A DNA stretch of 64,000 nucleotides, taken from positions 1,329,455 to 1,393,454 of the forward strand of contig NZ_CP149925.1 in NCBI RefSeq assembly GCF_038087665.1, in the 5' to 3' direction. The position numbers were made by a program, and so were the translations under genes. The stretch's first letter is position 1. Each line of letters begins with the position of its first letter. Source of the stretch: Gallaecimonas sp. GXIMD4217 (lineage in GTDB: Bacteria; Pseudomonadota; Gammaproteobacteria; Enterobacterales; Gallaecimonadaceae). The notes under the pieces were generated by a model. That model did not search any database and had not been told where the DNA came from. It worked only from the letters and a program-made list of their open reading frames with translations. Shown in pieces: positions 61,958 to 64,000 of the stretch.

Positions 61958-63115
61958 CTACCTGCGGCCCAGCAACAGCACCAGGGCGGTGAGCAGCGTG
62001 AAGCCGGCACCGGCCAGGAAGGGCGCCTGGGGGCCCAGCCACTGCCAGAGCCCACCGGCCAGCAGGCTGGCCAGCAGCACCACCAGGCCGGTGATCAGGC
62101 CGAACAGCCCAAAGGCGGTGCCGCGTAGCGCCGCCGGCGCCGTGTCGGCCACCAGCTTGGCGAAGAGGCCCTGGGTAAAGGCCATGTGCAGCCCCCAGAA
62201 CAGCGCCCCGGCCAGGGCCGTGGCCGGGGTCCTGGCCAGGGCCAGCAGCAGATCGGCCGCCAGCAGCAGCATCAGTCCCAGCAGCAGCAGCCGGCGGTGG
62301 TCCAGGGCATCGGCGGCGATGCCGGCCGGATAGGCAAAGGCGGCGTAGGCCAGGTTCATCACCACCAGCACCAGGGGCACCAGGGGCAGGGCCAGGCCCA
62401 GTTGCTGGACTCTCAGGATCAGGAAGGCCTCGGAAAAGCGGGCCAGGGTAAAGAGCGCCGCCAGCAGCAGCAGCCACCAGAAGGCGCCGGGCAGCCGCAG
62501 CGCCTGGCGCCACCGAAAGGGCTGCCGCGGCGCCTCGGTCGGGTGGGCCGGCTCCTTGAGAAACAGCGCCAGCAGGATGACGGCGCCAAAGGCCGGCAGC
62601 AGGGCAAACCAGAGCACGGCACGGATGTCGCCGGCAAGCAGCAGCATCAGGCCCAGGGCCGCCAGGGGACCAAGCAGGGCGCCGACGCTGTCCAGGGCCT
62701 GGCGCAGGCCAAAGGCGGCGCCCCGGGATGCCCTTGGGGCCAGATCCGCCACCAGGGCATCCCTGGGGGCGCCGCGGATGCCCTTGCCGAGCCTGTCCAT
62801 CAGCCTGGCCGACAGCACCCAGCCCAGCCCCTGGGCCAGGGGGAAGAGCGGCTTGGCGGCAGCGGCCAGGCCGTAGCCCAGCAGCAGCAGGGGCTTGCGG
62901 CGTCGCCAGCGGTCGCTGAGGGCGCCGGAGAAGGCCCTGATCAGGGTGGCGGTGGCTTCGCCCAGGCCTTCCACCAGGCCGATGGCCACCATGGCCAGGC
63001 CCAGCTCCCTGGCCATGAACACCGGCAGCAGGCTGTGGATCAGCTCCGAGGACAAGTCCATGCACAGCGAGGCCAGCCCCAGCAGCCAGATCCCCCCTGG
63101 CAGTCGCCTGTTCAC
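61958..63115 (-). CDS. MFS transporter
   Basis: A 385-aa transporter with about 12 helices. Start GTG 63115 overlaps the ion channel stop (GTGA). In the first half, ALSDRWRRRKPLLLLGYGL matches the loop 2-3 motif of the major facilitator superfamily, and RLMDRLGKGIRGAPRDALVAD is typical of the small family of MFS proteins without known substrate. The longer frame to 63391 overlaps the channel gene and is not credible. Confidence 0.85.
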   Translation of the reverse strand: MNRRLPGGIWLLGLASLCMDLSSELIHSLLPVFMARELGLAMVAIGLVEGLGEATATLIRAFSGALSDRWRRRKPLLLLGYGLAAAAKPLFPLAQGLGWVLSARLMDRLGKGIRGAPRDALVADLAPRASRGAAFGLRQALDSVGALLGPLAALGLMLLLAGDIRAVLWFALLPAFGAVILLALFLKEPAHPTEAPRQPFRWRQALRLPGAFWWLLLLAALFTLARFSEAFLILRVQQLGLALPLVPLVLVVMNLAYAAFAYPAGIAADALDHRRLLLLGLMLLLAADLLLALARTPATALAGALFWGLHMAFTQGLFAKLVADTAPAALRGTAFGLFGLITGLVVLLASLLAGGLWQWLGPQAPFLAGAGFTLLTALVLLLGRR

Positions 63116-63567
63116 TTGCCTTCCCAGAACTTGGTCATTTCGATGAACATGAAGGAGGCGCTCCAGGTGATCAGCACCAGGCCGGTCAGGGCTTCCAGGC
63201 CGGCCAGGAAACGGATGTTGCCAAGCGGCGCTATGTCCCCCAGGCCCAGTGAGGTGTAGGTGGAAAAGGAGAAATAGCTGCAGTCCAGCAGGCTGTGGTC
63301 GAAATTGCCGGCCAGGGTGCCGAAGCCGTCCACATGGACCATGAAGTAGTAGCCGAAGGCGAACAGCCAGATCTCGATGACATGGGCGCACAGGGCCCCG
63401 AACACCCCGAACAGCACCCGCAGCCGGTGGCGGATGGTGAGCCTGGGGACGAACAGGGACAGCTGGCGCAGGATCTCGTAGTGAACCAGTACCGCCAGCG
63501 AGACCAGCAGGCTGTTGATCAGGATGGTGTAGAGCATGGCCTCTGGCGACAAGGGCTTATGCTGCAA
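63112..63567 (-). CDS. Two-helix ion channel family protein
   Basis: A 151-aa membrane protein. Hydrophobic segments lie near residues 12-32 and 50-75, then a pore loop SYFSFSTYTSLGLGDIAPLG (about 99-118), then a last helix. The filter TSLGLGD replaces the TVGYG of potassium channels, so ion selectivity is uncertain. This form is common in proteobacterial Ion_trans_2 proteins. Coupled to the MFS gene by a 4-bp overlap. Confidence 0.8.
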   Translation of the reverse strand: MQHKPLSPEAMLYTILINSLLVSLAVLVHYEILRQLSLFVPRLTIRHRLRVLFGVFGALCAHVIEIWLFAFGYYFMVHVDGFGTLAGNFDHSLLDCSYFSFSTYTSLGLGDIAPLGNIRFLAGLEALTGLVLITWSASFMFIEMTKFWEGK

Positions 63568-63589
63568 GCATAGGCGGGAAAGGCCGCCG

Positions 63590-63626
63590 TGCCAGAAAAC
63601 AACAAGGCACCCCTTGGGGTGCCTTG
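63590..63626 (-). terminator. Terminator of the oxygenase gene
   Basis: Perfect 11-base arms, CAAGGCACCCC and GGGGTGCCTTG, with a two-base loop. On the minus strand it is followed by TTGTTTTC, so it ends the transcript of the gene that stops at 63655. Confidence 0.8.
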
Positions 63627-63654
63627 CTGCTGTTTGCGGCGCCGAAAAGGGCGC

Positions 63655-64000
63655 TTAGATGACGCCCAGCTCCCTCAGGCGTTCCTTGAGATAGCTGTCG
63701 GCGGTATAGCGCTCGGACAGCACCACTTCCGGCTTGGGGTGCAGGAACAGCGGCAGGGAGATGCGGGACTTGCTCTTGTCCATGCCCTCGGGGTTGATGA
63801 CCCTGTGGGAGGTGGACGGGAAGTAACCGCCGGAGGCTTCCTGGAGCATGTCGCCGATGTTGACGATCAGGTTGCCGAAGTCGCAGGGCACGTCCAGCCA
63901 CTCGTCGCTGGTGCCCTTGACCTGCAGGCCCGGCTCGTTGGCGGCGGGCAATATGGTCAGCAGGTTGATGTCCTCGTGGGCGGCGGCGCGGATGGCGCCC
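63655..64000 (-). CDS. 2OG-Fe(II)/isopenicillin N synthase-like oxygenase (5' end outside window)
   Basis: The C-terminal 114 residues of an enzyme, cut by the window edge. It has the iron ligands of the 2-oxoglutarate oxygenase fold: HxD in AAAHEDINLLTILPA and the distal His in STSHRVINPEG. The Arg in SRISLPLFLHPKPE is expected to hold the 2-oxoglutarate carboxylate. NIGDMLQEASGGYFPSTSHR is typical of the isopenicillin N synthase branch. Substrate unknown. Confidence 0.85.
   Translation of the reverse strand, partial: GAIRAAAHEDINLLTILPAANEPGLQVKGTSDEWLDVPCDFGNLIVNIGDMLQEASGGYFPSTSHRVINPEGMDKSKSRISLPLFLHPKPEVVLSERYTADSYLKERLRELGVI

Overview
The window looks like chromosome of a GC-rich marine-type gammaproteobacterium. 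The order thrS-infC-rpmI-rplT-(Phe leader)-pheS-pheT-ihfA, with yniA and hxpB relatives just upstream, matches the enterobacterial arrangement. Several families here (DUF3581, DUF3080, DUF1853, YdcH) are typical of Alteromonadales, Aeromonadales and relatives. A Gallaecimonas-like host is a guess only. Most host genes have strong G/C preference at third codon positions. The block from about 17.3 to 34.9 kb is visibly less GC-rich.

Layout. 1-13.1 kb: partial lipoprotein, NAD(P)-binding protein, substrate-binding/GGDEF fusion, DUF3581 protein, RND permease plus adaptor, YdcH, and two secreted proteins, one ending in thrombospondin type 3 repeats. 13.4-17.2 kb: M3-family lipoprotein peptidase and a DUF6933-UPF0149 fusion. 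17.26-34.94 kb: a defence island. It holds the restriction genes dptH-dptG-dptF between two inverted IS5/IS903-type elements, one of them decayed. Next comes a DUF262-DUF1524 nuclease, then the DNA phosphorothioation genes dndB-dndC-dndD-dndE in one operon with 4-bp overlaps. No dndA and no integrase are present. The right border carries a 3' gene remnant.

35.0-45.9 kb: spermidine synthase-like protein split into two genes, a 30-aa Cys-rich mini-protein, a DUF885 hydrolase, three tRNA-Val(GAC) genes with a clear promoter, DUF3080 lipoprotein, MATE transporter, ribE, CPXCG protein, a His-rich DUF6515 protein, HxpB-like phosphatase, YniA-like kinase, an 87-aa orphan and a START-domain protein. 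46.2-53.2 kb: the translation operon, with an AUU-initiated infC, an rpmI leader hairpin and a Phe-codon attenuator before pheST. 53.2-58.9 kb: a DUF1853 gene diverging from a photoprotection operon (TudS/DUF1722 protein, MerR regulator, photolyase) across a perfect inverted repeat, then a methyltransferase and a cupin-like protein. 59.1-64.0 kb: secreted subtilisin-type protease, mini membrane protein, alpha/beta hydrolase, MFS transporter, ion channel and a partial 2OG-Fe(II) oxygenase.

How parts work together: DndC, DndD and DndE, with a cysteine desulfurase supplied from elsewhere, would put sulfur into the DNA backbone under DndB control. DptFGH would attack DNA lacking the mark. The DUF262-DUF1524 nuclease between them resembles SspE/GmrSD enzymes that recognise modified DNA, and could be a second effector. 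All functional calls come from motif recognition and gene context; no database search was run.
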